Shown piece after piece: positions 38,171 to 50,134 of a stretch of DNA of 64,000 nt (its first letter is position 1; every line of letters starts with the position of its first letter). The translations under genes were made by a program, and so were the position numbers. This DNA comes from Eopsaltria australis (lineage: Eukaryota; Chordata; Aves; Passeriformes; Petroicidae), in NCBI GenBank assembly GCA_034509425.1, contig JAVTVJ010000452.1, positions 2,232,001 through 2,296,000 of the forward strand. Reading direction: 5' to 3'. The notes beneath the pieces are model-generated. The model was given only the letters and a program-made list of their open reading frames with translations, was not told where the DNA came from and did not search any database.

Positions 38171-41100
38171 AGATCCTCTGCAAAATGATGGTGGAAATTC
38201 TTCACTTAAGATCTCTAATGCCCATTTTTGTAAATGCAATGAAAAATAGTGAACTGTGCCTTTTTACAGCCTTAACATATGAAATGAAATGAGTTTTAAA
38301 TAAGCTAAGTATATTGCCAACCCTAAATACCTGTCTTAGTGTTTTCTCTGAATTTAATAGGTACCATAAAAATCACAACTCAACAGGAAGAGCTCTAGGG
38401 GAGCAAATACTGTGAAGATGTCTGAACTGCAGGAATTCTTTGGGGTCTTGCAGGAAGAGCATCAGGTCCCCACACACAGTCATGCACACAAAGAGTGCAT
38501 CAGTGATGCTCAAAGCAATAAATCCTTTTTTTTTAATTAAACCTATACAGCTGTAAGGAAAAAGAATATACATTCTTAAATATCATGTCATAATCTCTGA
38601 CATACTTTTGATTGCATATCACTGAAGCCCCTTAATTATGAATAGGGGTTATATTTCAGATTTAATATTGTATTGGGCAGCTAATGGACCTCTCATATAA
38701 GTTCTGCAAGAATATAGGAAAATCAGAAAACACAAAAAGAAACAATAAAGTATATTGTTTCAGAGAAGACTTATAAAATACTATTTGTCTTAAATAGAAA
38801 CATCTTTAGCAATGGATGTCTCTTAGGATGTAAACTGCTGTGATGCAAACTGTCATGAAATAAATTATAGGGAAGTCTATGTAAGGAATTGAGGTTAGCA
38901 GCTGTGTGTTTCTTTTCTGTAGAGTAATCTGTTATATTTCTGCCTCACTTTGGAAAATGCAAAGGGAAAAGTGTATTTTGATTATAAAGGGAATTACAGG
39001 ATGAATGTTTCCAAAGAAACAGGAAATTATATAAAGAGATCAAGAACATGAAATTTAAGATTTTCATTCCTTGTGCAGGTATGGATAAACAATAGTTAGT
39101 CCTTGAATTAGATACTGACTCATAATCCAACAGTGTGGAGAGTATGATTATTGCTTGACATATTGAGAAAGCATAAAATGTAAAGCTTAGACATTAGCTC
39201 ATCTTTTTTAGCTTGTGATAAATGCATGTTGTAAATTCAGATTACTTTAGATGTATTACGCACATGAAATGCAAATAGAATGACAGAAAGAGTTCTCATT
39301 TCAAAACGTGAAAGAAATGATGCCTCACTGTTGCACTCTCATCAAAACGTGGCTTCTGTTGTGTTATAATTGCTCTATAAAACTATCATGTGATAGTTCT
39401 AACAAAATAGAGCAATACATTCTCCCCCAAAAAAGTCCAGCACAAATGGCTTTGTGTCTTTAAGGACACAATAGTTCTTTATTTATTAATCCATAACAGC
39501 ACTGATTATTACTAGAACAAGTTTAGTTTTCCGTCCAAAGTTTGTGTATGCATGGACATGGCTTTTCACTAAGTCTGAAAAATTATACTTTTGCATCTTT
39601 AAAATAGTGTCACACCAAAACCAAGAAGTCCATATATGATATATGATGCATAGGGAACACTGAGATTATAATAGAATGGTGAATATGTTAAATGCCTGGC
39701 CCTACTCCATGATTCACATAAGTTCACAGGTAACTGGGTCAACGCAAGCTGGGTCTTCCAGGAGCCTGAGCTGATCTGGGACAAACTTGGTGACAGGACA
39801 GCCCTGTCTGCTCTGCTTGCTCTGACAAATAAACTGGAAATAATTCCTGTGTATTTGTAGTGTAGAGGAAAATATTTCATTGATCTTCTGGGCACTTAAA
39901 AAGCTTTCTGTGCCTTATCTTATATCAGGGACACAAAAATAGGGTAGGAATTTTAGGTTCTCCTAATGTAGCAACTACACAAAACAATTAGGGCTACAAT
40001 CCGAAAAGCACCTGAAACTTTTCTTTCAGCCTTCCACTATAACCAGTAGAAACTCTGGCCTCAAATGGTCAAATGGAAGATAAACCACATAATAATAAAT
40101 AGTAACATTATAAATATTTTAAAAAATATTTCTTTTTCTTTTCCCCTATCTATTAAAAAAAGAAAACCAATCAGGCAAAGATGTTCTGCAAAGAAAAATA
40201 TCAATCTTCCATTCCTGTGCATTAATTTTTATGTAATTCATATTCTGATTACTGGGGATTCACACATCTTTTATTAGTTTAACTGCATCATACCACAGCT
40301 GCTTTCTAAAGCATGCATAATCATTTGTTTAATATAATCAGAAATACTCATTAACTGAAAACAGTTGTCCCATTTAAAAATGGAAAAATTTTTTAAAAGA
40401 GTTATGCATATATTTAAAGATTGATTTTAAACAACCAGGCTGTTTTATCAGCTCAAGACTGCCTCATATCCCTATGATCAAGAAATATCGTCATCTGATA
40501 CTTGTTTCAGGGTATGTGAGATGCTTGTGTGATTCAGTACTGTTGGTAGTAGACAGATACCTACATCACCAACCTCCACTCCTTTAACAAGCAATTGACG
40601 TGATTTAGAATTGTAAACACAATTTTTTATATACTTTTGATAAAATATTCTGGACAAATCCTTTGTGGAACAGTGTACTTGACTAAAAGTATCTGTGAGC
40701 TGATCCAGCATGGCAACTTCTAAAATATTCTGATATTCACACATATGTATCGTTTTCTCTTAACTAACTGACGTCATGCTCAGAACCTTTCTAGAGCATC
40801 CTTTTGCATTCTCACACTGGGGAGTGTTAAAAGAAGAGCTAAACCAAGACCTTTTATCCCACCCCAGAGGATCACATGAAGAGCTTGTTTCCTTTTCTAG
40901 CAACCTGGCTGTTTAACCAGTTGCCAATAAAAAAATTTAAAAAAATCAGGAACAATTTGCCTTCCAAAAGCTGAGAAACAAGTAAAAATGAAAAATAGAC
41001 TCAACAGGCTTTTGATCTTAACTTGGCACAAACCCTTTCAACATTTTTTCGAAACAAGATGAAAGCTTTTGATTTTGCTGTGTCATTTTAAAAATTGGAA

Positions 41101-41547
41101 ATTTGTTTACATTGTGACAAAATGTGCACATTAAATATTACAGTTCAACCCCAATTGTGCACAAGCGTATAGCACACATGCACAAAAGCAAATTGAAAAA
41201 TCTTTGCATTATTTGTTTCCAGTCTCAGATAAAAACTATATGGAATTATTTTTCTGGTTTTCTGTCTCAGATTCTTCGCATGTTCTTTGTGGAGATTTCT
41301 GTAAGTAATGAATGCAATCAGAGCAGGTGGAGAATAAATGTTGAATGTGGTGCCAACTACACAGAGCTGTTGTGACTTGATTTTGCAGTGTCCAGTGTAA
41401 CTGAACAGAAGTTCTGAAGCCCTGCTGCTCAATAGACATTTTTCATATATCTTCTCATCAGTTTATACTGAGAAAACCAAGCACGTGACTAAGAATACTT
41501 TAAAGAATATGTCACTTTTCTCTAAACAAAAAGACTTTCCCCTAAAC
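38171..41547. other. AT-rich DNA; one protein-like minus frame at 40.5-40.7 kb
   Basis: No repeat recognised. The minus frame at 40,478-40,744 (88 codons) has balanced amino-acid content but no known motif, and its same-frame flanks close quickly. A consensus CRE octamer lies just upstream of it at 40,769-40,776. I do not call a gene. Confidence 0.5.
40769..40776. promoter_or_regulatory. consensus CRE octamer TGACGTCA
   Basis: The full palindromic cAMP-response element TGACGTCA occurs once here and contains a CpG in a CpG-poor region. Full CREs bind CREB/ATF proteins. On the minus strand it sits 25 bp upstream of an 88-codon frame. There is no TATA box, CpG island or confirmed transcript, so function is only a possibility. 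Confidence 0.3.
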
Positions 41548-41612
41548 AAAAAAAAAAAAAAAAACACAAACAAACAAACAAACAAAAAAAACCCACAAAA
41601 AACAAAAAAACA
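41548..41612. repeat. A-rich (CAAA)n tract
   Basis: An A run of about 17 is followed by CACAAACAAACAAACAAAC and further A runs broken by CCCAC and single C bases. It is complementary to the GTTT-rich tract about 110 bp downstream. Confidence 0.9.
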
Positions 41613-41706
41613 ATAAATATGTTTAAAATAAGTTTTATGATCTGGGAAGTATATGCTGTTTTGCAACATTCCACTAGTGAAACAGGACTCTGCTGCACTT
41701 GTCTCC

Positions 41707-41760
41707 TCTTTTTTATGTTGTTGCTGTTTGATTGCTTGTTTTGGTTTTTTGTTTGTTTTT
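41707..41760. repeat. T-rich (GTTT)n tract
   Basis: T runs broken by single G bases, including GGTTTTTTGTTTGTTTTT at the end. Its reverse complement closely matches part of the A-rich tract upstream. Confidence 0.85.
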
Positions 41761-44700
41761 CTTCTAGGCAATAATAGTGAGATATCCTTTGTTGGAAAAT
41801 GCAGGCTTCCTAGAAGTAGAATTAAGAATCCATTTCTGTATCAGAAAGAAGGCTTCCACCACAGTATAACAAAGTACGATGAAGTTATTGGGCAAAGTGC
41901 AAAAACTGACTTTAGGCTCTCCAGGGTTAAATTCATTCAGGCTACAGCTGAATGTGTAATACCATGGCCTTACCGTTTGTGAGGCAGCAGCAAACCACAG
42001 ATGTGCCTAATTAGGAGCAAGGAAGATACAAAACTTAACCAACTCCATAGACCAAAACTGGGAGTCAAGGTCATTGCAGCTCACAGGCCTGTCATACTTT
42101 AAAGGCAAAACAGTGCTTTAACGGTGAGAAACAATACTGAAGACTGAGGACTAGATGAAGCCACAGATTTTCCTCTAAATCCCTAAATATCTGTTTATCC
42201 TGCAGAGGAAATGTACCATGCTGAGGCACCTCAGGATCTGATGTCTGCAGGACTTCAACAAACAGTATTTAACCATTTAACCACAGACTACTAAGAGTCA
42301 GCCAGCACACTGTAGGGACTCACTTCCAGGAAACCTCTGAGTCTGACTGGATGAGCAGAGAGCTTGAAACCACCAAGCAGTTTTTTGCCCCAGTCTAGCA
42401 GGGGAAATAATGTGGTGCTTTTTTTTTTTTTATCCACCTTGGCTTTCTGTGACAAAATATTTCTTTCAGATTGCCTTAGGATGGCAAGCCTTAGCATGAA
42501 GAAGCTGCTGGAAAAGGTTTACTATTAAGGAGACAAGAACTGTTTTAATGAATTCAACTTTACCTTTTCTTCCTTAAGCAGTGTGTGAAAAAGGTCATAT
42601 TCCTTAAACTGAGAAATATTACCATTCTTGTGTTCAGGCTAAAATACGCTATCTGTATTACTTTTCTGTGTAAGCCTGCATCAGATGAAGACCCAAACTA
42701 TGTGATAATCTCAAAATAGCAGAATTGCATTTGTTGAATTTGTTAGAATTCTTGCTATAAGCTTAAAAAGAAACCAGCACTGATTCATAAGCATATTTAT
42801 ATGGAAAACACTCACTCAAGTTATAAATCATCAAGGGTCTTGATATATTAAATGATTATGTTATTGTTGATTCCCAGTCAAATCATGTTGTCAGGATTAC
42901 ATTATTTTTTAAAGGATACATTTGTGTCAGGACTTTTTACCTTAAAAATCCTTTTGAAATCATTTAGTTTGCAGTTTTTTCTTGTTATTGCATTATCTAG
43001 CCACGGGGAGAAAAATAACATTGTTATTTCAGCTTTGCCTCTTTAATAGACTTCTTAACTTGAAAAAGAAACTTACTGGCTTTTTTCCTGCTTTCTAAAT
43101 GAAAGAAAAGCTATGTTTTAGGAAATGAACAAATAAAACTTAAACGTAAACATGCAGTGAAAGGCAATATCATGCAGCGTGTGATGGAACTGCAAATTAA
43201 GCAGAAATCAAGAATTAACTCAGTCACTGGAGTAAATATTTGGAGCTGTTCAAATGTATATGCTGTCTTTACTAATAAATTGTCAATAAAATTTCTCGAG
43301 TGCTTTCGTTAAATGATTTAATAAAATTGTGGACCCTGATACAATTATAAAGAACAGAACTTATTAGGTGGGAGCAAATGAGATGCCCCAGGCTGGTGGA
43401 GATACATAAGTAGATATTAAAGCATCAAGATCTAGGATCAGGAAAAGATCAAGACATTTCAAAGGCTATGCAAACTGGTAATATCACAACATCTGTGTTC
43501 ATCACCCTGCTTTATTAGAAGTCTTTCAAAAAGTTATTTCAGATGACTCCTGTTGGTTTTATCTAACTCTGGGAACACTGAGAATACCCAAATACAAATC
43601 CTCACTTAGGCTTTTAAATGTAGACACAGTCCAAGATCAGGCTTTAAGAAAGTAAGCTCAATGCCCCTGAGGACAATACTGCAAAAAAGGACACTAAAAG
43701 CAGACTTTCATTACTCCACTGCAGACACACACAGACTCACTTAGGCACACAGTTTAATATTGACACATATACTGTCACCATTTCATTGGACTTTTTCTAA
43801 ATATTTTTAAATTAATCCTTGTCCCCAAATCATCATTTATTTAATAATACTTTAATATTTTCTTCTTAATATTTTGTTCACTGATCCATATTGCTGAAAT
43901 CTGCTGTAACTGGATTTTAGTCTGGATTTAAATTTGGCATAGAAAATATTATTTTCATCTAGTGACTTTTCACTCCTTAAGTTCTCTGATGAAAGAAATA
44001 TAATCCTATATACAAACTCAGTAAACTTTTACAAAATTAATAAATTAATGTAAAAATATCCACTGTCTAGGTCTTAGTCCATGCTGCATATTTTCAATCC
44101 GTATATTTTCTAATGTTTAAAGAAAAGAAATTCTGGTTTTGCTCTGCTTCTCAAAGCCTTTTAGAAACCTGTCTGGTAGTAATTTTATCCAGCTTCCTAG
44201 TCAGACACATAATCTGTTTACCACATAAACCAAGGACAAATAATTGCAGAAGAGCCTTAGGGAATGAATGACTCTTTATGAAAGTGTAGTTGTTTGGATG
44301 CAAATCTGTACAAAATAAGCTCATGGTTCAATGCATAGGTTGTATTTTTGTTTGTCTGAGCTCTAGTGAAGTCAGTAAGAAAAACTCACATAAATTTTAA
44401 AGGTAGCCATTTATTTACATATTAAAGAAGATGTTTAGCTAGAAATGGCACTCAGTTAATATATATTCTTTCAAACTAGTTCTTTCCTAACTGAGCCTGC
44501 TCCCTCAGATAGAAGAGGCTTTTCCAGGACAGCTTAAGGCTGTGATAAAGAACTACCTGATCCCGTGAAATCCTGTTAGCAAAACTCATTTCCTCTTTGG
44601 AAACATCTAATCAGATGCTGCCTGGTGCTTGAACTTTCTCACTCTCAGTAGTTAATTCTTAACACTCTTTTAACAATTTCATTTTAGGACTGAAGTGAGA

Positions 44701-45750
44701 AAAAACTTCACTGTGCTTTCATTCTAACATTTTTGTTTGTCTGTTTTAGTCATTGTAGGCTGAAACAGAAGGAAAAATTTAAAAATATCAAAATCGTTTA
44801 TTAAGCACTTATTACCAAGAGCTAATTTATGTCAAAAAGTAGAACTAAAAGTGCACTTCAGCTGGATTCCAAACTTTCAGATTTCCCCAGGTAGCTCTTT
44901 CCACACAATTTTCAAGTTCTTTTTACATATTTAAATCTGTACCAAAAGATTGCTGCTTCACCTTCTCTCCCGCACCAGTGCATTCAACTACAGTTGTTCC
45001 AGACTAACTGTTTTAAGTTGATTGATTTCAGTCTTTTATTTGAGTGTGGATCCAACCAGTAAAAATTTGTATGGTAGTGCATTGCTATTCAAAATTGAGA
45101 ATGAACATGAACAGGAAAAAAAATTCTCAGAACCTGCATTTAGAAGAATCCCATGCACAGATTAACAACCTTGTAGATACAATGCCCTGTGGATTGGCAG
45201 ACTGCAGTGCCAGCTGTGGAACCGCCACAACTGAGTTTTTCTGTAAATGTCAGTGTCAGTTGGTTCCTTCCTCTGACCAGAAAAACAAATGTGTACAGTC
45301 TGAAAATTAGAAAATAGGCAGCAGCTACTGTTCAGCAGCAGCATTTATAAGAGCTCTGAGGCTGGAAATCAGATTGTTTTAGGCTTCTAGTTAGATGTGC
45401 CTGTCAGAGTAAATGTGTTTTAAAATACTTACCAGGGAAAATGAGAGGCTTGTCCAGAAGACAGGAAATTGCTACTTAAAATATGTACTTCTTTTTTATT
45501 TGATATCAGGCTGCAGTCTTCCACAACAATAGTTCTCCCCTTTCTTTACCGACATCATAGGCCTGGTTTGCTATAATTTCTGGTTTTGTAATCTTCCCTT
45601 TAGAGAAGTAGTGTCATTTTTACATTGTATCACTCAGTCTTGCATGAAAATATTGCATCTAGACACATTCAGAATTAACAGGTTTGCTTTGTAGCTCACT
45701 GGAATTTTTCAAAAATGTTCTGCTTAATTTTTCTTTCATTAGTTTAATGA
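41761..45750. other. AT-rich DNA with no recognised gene
   Basis: No interspersed repeat or exon recognised. The 88-codon plus frame at 45,044-45,310 ends in a cysteine-rich tail, but shows no spacing typical of a known cysteine domain and no splice or promoter support. Confidence 0.55.
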
Positions 45751-45836
45751 TGGAAGGGAGGCATGAAGGAAGGAAGGATGGGGATAGGGATGAGGAAAAA
45801 GGAAGAGGGAGGGAAGAAGACATGAAGGGAGGGAGC
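45751..45836. repeat. polypurine GGAA/GGGA-rich tract
   Basis: About 86 bases of the plus strand are almost entirely purine (GGAAGGGAGG, GAAGGAAGGAAGG, GGGATAGGGATGAGG, GGAAGAGGGAGGGAAGAAG) with a few T and C interruptions. It ends just before the CR1 fragment begins. Confidence 0.9.
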
Positions 45837-45864
45837 AGCTCCGGTTGTGTGTATAGACTGTGGA

Positions 45865-46528
45865 ATGAGAGGCTGACAAGCAGCACTGTGAAAAGGGACC
45901 TGGGGTCCTGGTTGATGGCAAGTTAAATTTGAGTCAGCAGTCCCTGGCACCCAGGAGGGCCAACTGTGCCCTGGGGGCACCAGGCACAACATCGTCAGCA
46001 TCGCTGGGCAATGGAGGGGATTATCTCGCTCTGCTCTGCACTGGGACGGCCTCATCTCGAGTGCTGGGGGCAGTTTTGCATGCCTCCATATCAAAGGGAC
46101 ATTAAGGTATTAGAGAGTGTCCAAAGAAGGCCATGAGAATGGTGAAGGGTCTGAGGAGGAAGTATTATGAGGAGCAGCTGAGGCTTGTTCAACCTAGAGG
46201 GGAGACTGAGGGGAGCCCTCACTGTGGTCTTGAGCATCCTCACAAGGGGAAGTGAGGGGACAGACACTGATCTCTTCTCTCTTGTGATCAGTGACAGGAC
46301 AGTGACCAGGGGAGGTTTAACCAGGATTTTAGGAAAAAGGTTCTTCACCCTGAGTTGGGCACTGGAACAGACTCCCCAGGGAGGTGGTCACAGCACCAAG
46401 CCTGACAGAGCTCAAGAAGCATTTGGACAACACTCTAAGATAGATAGTGTCCTGTGCAGGGCCTGGGACATGGGCTTAATGATCCTGATGGGTCCCTTCC
46501 AACTCAGCATATTCTATAATTCTGTGAA
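45865..46528 (+). mobile_element. CR1 LINE fragment: end of ORF2 plus 3' UTR
   Basis: This is the longest CR1 piece in the window, about 660 bp, in plus orientation. The 5' part matches the end of the CR1 reverse-transcriptase ORF: 'GGGACCTGGGGTCCTGG', 'GCCAACTGTGCCCTGG' and a region corresponding to the 'tyr/leu-rich ...LxCW/LE.V..QFW' tail. It is broken by stops and frame changes. Then come 3' UTR landmarks: 'AGGAGCAGCTGAGG', 'CTAGAGGGGAGACTGAGGGG', 'GGTTTAACCAGGATTTTAGG', 'TTCTTCACCCTGAG', 'ACTCCCCAGGGAGGTGGT', 'GGGTCCCTTCCAACTCA' and the tail ATTCTATAATTCTGTGAA. A 181-codon frame from 46,185 to 46,730 runs through the 3' UTR portion into flanking DNA and is not a gene. The 5' limit is approximate because homology fades into the polypurine tract. 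Confidence 0.93.
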
Positions 46529-46822
46529 AAGAGAGAATAAGATAGAGATAATAATTGTTTCTTCAAATGATCTAGGGGAAGAACCAAACCACAAAAAGAA
46601 TTCAATAACGTTTAGTTATAGAATAATTTTACATTTTTTTCCAAGAGCAGATCAACCATTCGTTTCCTCTCCTAAAGAAAAGTTTGCTCTGAAAATACTC
46701 ACTTTTTCTGCCTTTACAGACAAAAGTTGAGGAGAGTGCCAATAAAGGATCATTTCTGTACATGCAATTAAAATTGTGTGTAATATATTAGGCGCTTGAA
46801 AACAAGTGCTACAAAGATAAAA
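46529..46822. other. AT-rich DNA between CR1 and the pyrimidine satellite
   Basis: Nothing recognised. Confidence 0.6.
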
Positions 46823-46933
46823 TTCCCTTCCCTTCCCTTCCCCTTCCCCTTCCCCTTCCCCTTTCCCTTTCCCTTTCCCTTTCCCTTTCCCTTTCCCTTT
46901 CCCTTTCCCTTTCCCTTTCCCTTTCCTTTTCTC
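46823..46933. repeat. 111-bp polypyrimidine satellite (CCCTT / CCCCTT / CCCTTT)
   Basis: The plus strand contains only C and T for 111 bases. It is ordered in three blocks: a few CCCTT units, about five CCCCTT units, then about a dozen CCCTTT units, ending TTTCCTTTTC. The minus strand is a regular GGGAAA purine array. Such mirror-symmetric homopurine-homopyrimidine DNA can form intramolecular triplexes, and the G3 runs with short A loops also satisfy the G-quadruplex pattern. Confidence 0.97.
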
Positions 46934-49008
46934 AGTGGCTTTTTATTTTAATTTCTATGTCTATATGTCATTTCCTTGACACACAGTAATATTCTAACCT
47001 CAGTAAAAAAAGGCTGAGGCTGAGTATTATTTTCACAGTAGGTACTGCTGGCTATACTGAGTGAGATTTACCTTTGTTATGTAGGCATGTCACGTAGGAT
47101 GAAAACTTGCATGCTGTTTCATACACTGAATATTGTTTAGCATGTATATGGGCAGAATACAGGTTGCTAATGCTAGTTCTATGTCTAAATCTGTATACAG
47201 TACTAATAACTCCCTACCTTGAAAAAAACACAAAATTTATTTAATTAATCCATGTGCATTTTTAAACATATTTTGTCTTATAGAAACTTTGTTTAAAAAT
47301 ACTTAAATGGAATTAGATTATTAGTGATATCTGTTTATTAGGGATTAATCTTATTTTTGTGGTCAGTTTCCCAGTGAAATAGTGAAATGTCAAAAGTGCT
47401 GTAGAATTTGGTATATTTGGGCTGACACTGGACTAAAATGGTAACGCTAAGGGAGGTCAGTGGTGGGGCACACAAGGAAACTTTACAAATATCTGCTGAC
47501 ATACTTATTAATTGTAGAGTGTACTCACACTTTTTGGGTCATTGTTCTTATCTGAGGGTTTAAACAAAACTGCAGATTAATTTGGATACCTTCCTATTTT
47601 CTATATGTGAACAATAAGAGCCAAAGACAATGAAGTCAATGAATGTTAGACAAGATATTATTAGCCTATTATCTAAACATAGATCTCACAATAAATCTGT
47701 CTGATTGTCTAAATGCTGTTGCCTCCCAATCCAAAATATGATGAAGTCCCAAATCAGGGATACTCCCCCTGCATGCCCCTGTATTTGCACTGAATTTCTA
47801 AAATGAGTATTCTGTAAGCACGATCCTGTAAGCTATTCCAGGATCTAATAAACCTCAATGTCAAGACATTTCCCCTGACTCTTTAAATATTTTCATCACC
47901 TCAGTTTAGTCCCATTTCCATTAAAAATGTCCCAAACTGTTTTTCTCTGCTTTGTTGTTCCAAAATTCAAATCCTGAACTCAATTTCACAGGTATGTTTG
48001 TGACAAATATAGTGGGATCAGGAGTTTTTAACAAGGTCAATAGTCCAGGCTACATATAATCTGAACAAGGAGGGAAAGTTCTTTCAGCTGTTAAAAGAGA
48101 AATCTCAGCAGTCTTATGCACAGAAAAATTTATATTCCTGCATATAAACTGGGAATTATGAACTGGTGGCCACAGCGGATAGAAGGTCAAACTGCACTTT
48201 TGAAGTATAAAAGGACAGCCTCTGTAGGGAGCCAATGACTCCCAACTTACAGGAATCTTATTTATAAAGATATAAATTATTTGATAGTTAACATGAAAAT
48301 TCTTCAAGAGGAATGAAAATTTTCCTAACATCCCATGAAGAAAAAGCTGCATGTGAAGACATGTCCAATTGGTTCACAAATGCAGAAATCAATAAGGGTC
48401 AACTGCAGGAAGGTATCAGTGACATTTATTTTGTTCATGAATCTCAAAACTCTGCTACCTTTTCAGACTTCACCATTTCTTCATATTTGCCCCATTTCTC
48501 ATTTATTTTCAATGAGTAATGTATGAAAACATATCATGTAGATGTTCTCAATTACTTTGTTCTTTTTTTTTATAAAGAGAGAAATATGTGCTCATGTGCT
48601 TAAGGGCAAAATATCAAGTTGTGTAGAATTCACTTCTTTCTTTGTAAAACCAGTTCTCTACTGAGCATTCATTTGGAATTAGTTAAGAATTCCCTACATT
48701 AAATAGAGTTCTGGATGCTGGAACAGCTGAATAATCCATATGTTTGATACTGTGAAATGAGTAAAAGTAACTGAACTAAACTGTTGCTCAGACTTACACA
48801 TTTTCTGTGAAATTGGATTCTTTCTCTGGGCTTCTTTTATATATTCTTATGCAGAAAATTAGATTATTTCCATGATGTATTATCTCAAATACCTTCTTTA
48901 TTAATTTCTCTGAGAAAAAATACAATATTTAGTAGACAAAGTCCATCTCGTCCTCTTTTTGATATAGGTGAAATTGATATTTTAAGATTTTAATTAAAAT
49001 GCAGGTTT
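46934..49008. other. AT-rich DNA with no recognised gene
   Basis: No repeat or exon recognised; open frames are 100 codons or less and overlap on opposite strands around 48,050-48,526. Confidence 0.55.
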
Positions 49009-50134
49009 TCACAATGCAATCTTATGTTCTTTCTCTTCCATTGCAATAATGTTAATTACATGTTCAGATTCTAGACCTTTTATTCTTTCTTTCTTTCTGC
49101 ACTGTTTAGACCAGGTTGACTTGAGAATTCAGTAACAGGTGATGGATGCTGTATTCCAAGAACATTTGATAAGACATTTCGCTCCTTAGTGAGAAGTTCT
49201 GTCTTATTTATCAAATTTACAAAGTAATACCTTGATGCTTCTAGTACTGTTTTTATCAAAAAACCATCATTTATGATGATTCATTACTCGTTCTTGCCAT
49301 TTTCAAACTTAACAACCTTAATAAGATGAAGAAAAAAGTGCTTTTCCTTCATCATGAACATGGTGTGATTGAAGAAGATTCTATGTTCATGGATCAGCTT
49401 TGTTAATGGACTTTCTTGAGCAGTTTTACCTTGGTTACTGTGTAGATGTATTACTAATGTGCCATCAAATGTTCTTATCACTATATTATTTGCTAGAGAC
49501 TTGCAACTATGTAATAACCCATTTAAGATATTATTCAAAATATTCTGTATGGTAATTTTTTGTGAGATAAGTTATCTATTGCATTATCTTTACCAGCAAA
49601 AGGAGGAATTATTCGGTTGGTAAATGCCTTGGAGCTTGCTCATTATTCATAGACATAATGACTATCACAAATTTGGGTTCTGATAGAGATGCACATCCCT
49701 GTGATGAGATATAACTTTGTTCCTCCAGTATACACCAAAGTTTCTGATGGAAGATGAGTGCATGGTAGATAAACATACATTTTGAACAGTCTAAGTGTCA
49801 CTCATTCTCCTTGAAATTCTATGAAAACACCATTTTTCATGATAAGTGCTCTACTAAGAGGCTCATCCATTCCACAGATTCTTATGTTAACTATTTTAAT
49901 AAGTTAATGGTACTAACATTAATTATATTACTATGCTAACATTTTCTCCCAAGTGAAATTGTTGAACCATGCTTTACATACTAACATTTGCCTAGTCAAA
50001 CTTCATTTATTCTGCCCTTCAGCTGATGTCAAAAAGAGATATTTTCTTCTTGTCAGAAGGCACAAACAGAAATCAGTGGAGGATCTCAAACTGATTGTGT
50101 AGCCATCTGCAGTGGTTGAGAGCATAGCAGGTCT
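49009..50134 (-). pseudogene. decayed coding-like sequence, protein not identified
   Basis: On the minus strand a protein-like reading runs through about 1.1 kb. One frame covers 50,134 to about 49,560, with a stop at 50,005-50,003, a dense group of stops at 49,933-49,904, and stops at 49,804-49,802 and 49,645-49,640. At a run of six T (49,556-49,561) it continues one base out of frame from about 49,571 to 49,083, broken only by TAA-TGA at 49,286-49,281. After the stop at 49,082-49,080, beside a short AAAG repeat, a third frame stays open to 49,009. Stops are several-fold rarer than AT-rich DNA predicts, and the residues are varied (for example GKTAQESPLTKL and IQHPSPVTEF). No splice sites, methionine start or known domain were found. 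A retrocopy, a dead gene exon, an old non-retroviral viral insertion or a long chance run are all possible. I cannot name the family. Confidence 0.45.

Noticed and set aside
45044..45310. 88-codon plus frame with a cysteine-rich end, possible secreted peptide
   Set aside because: No signal peptide, no known cysteine spacing, and no promoter or splice support.
46185..46730. 181-codon plus-strand open frame, the longest in the window
   Set aside because: It lies mostly in the 3' UTR part of the CR1 fragment and runs into unique flank; no conserved CR1 protein segment is read in this frame.
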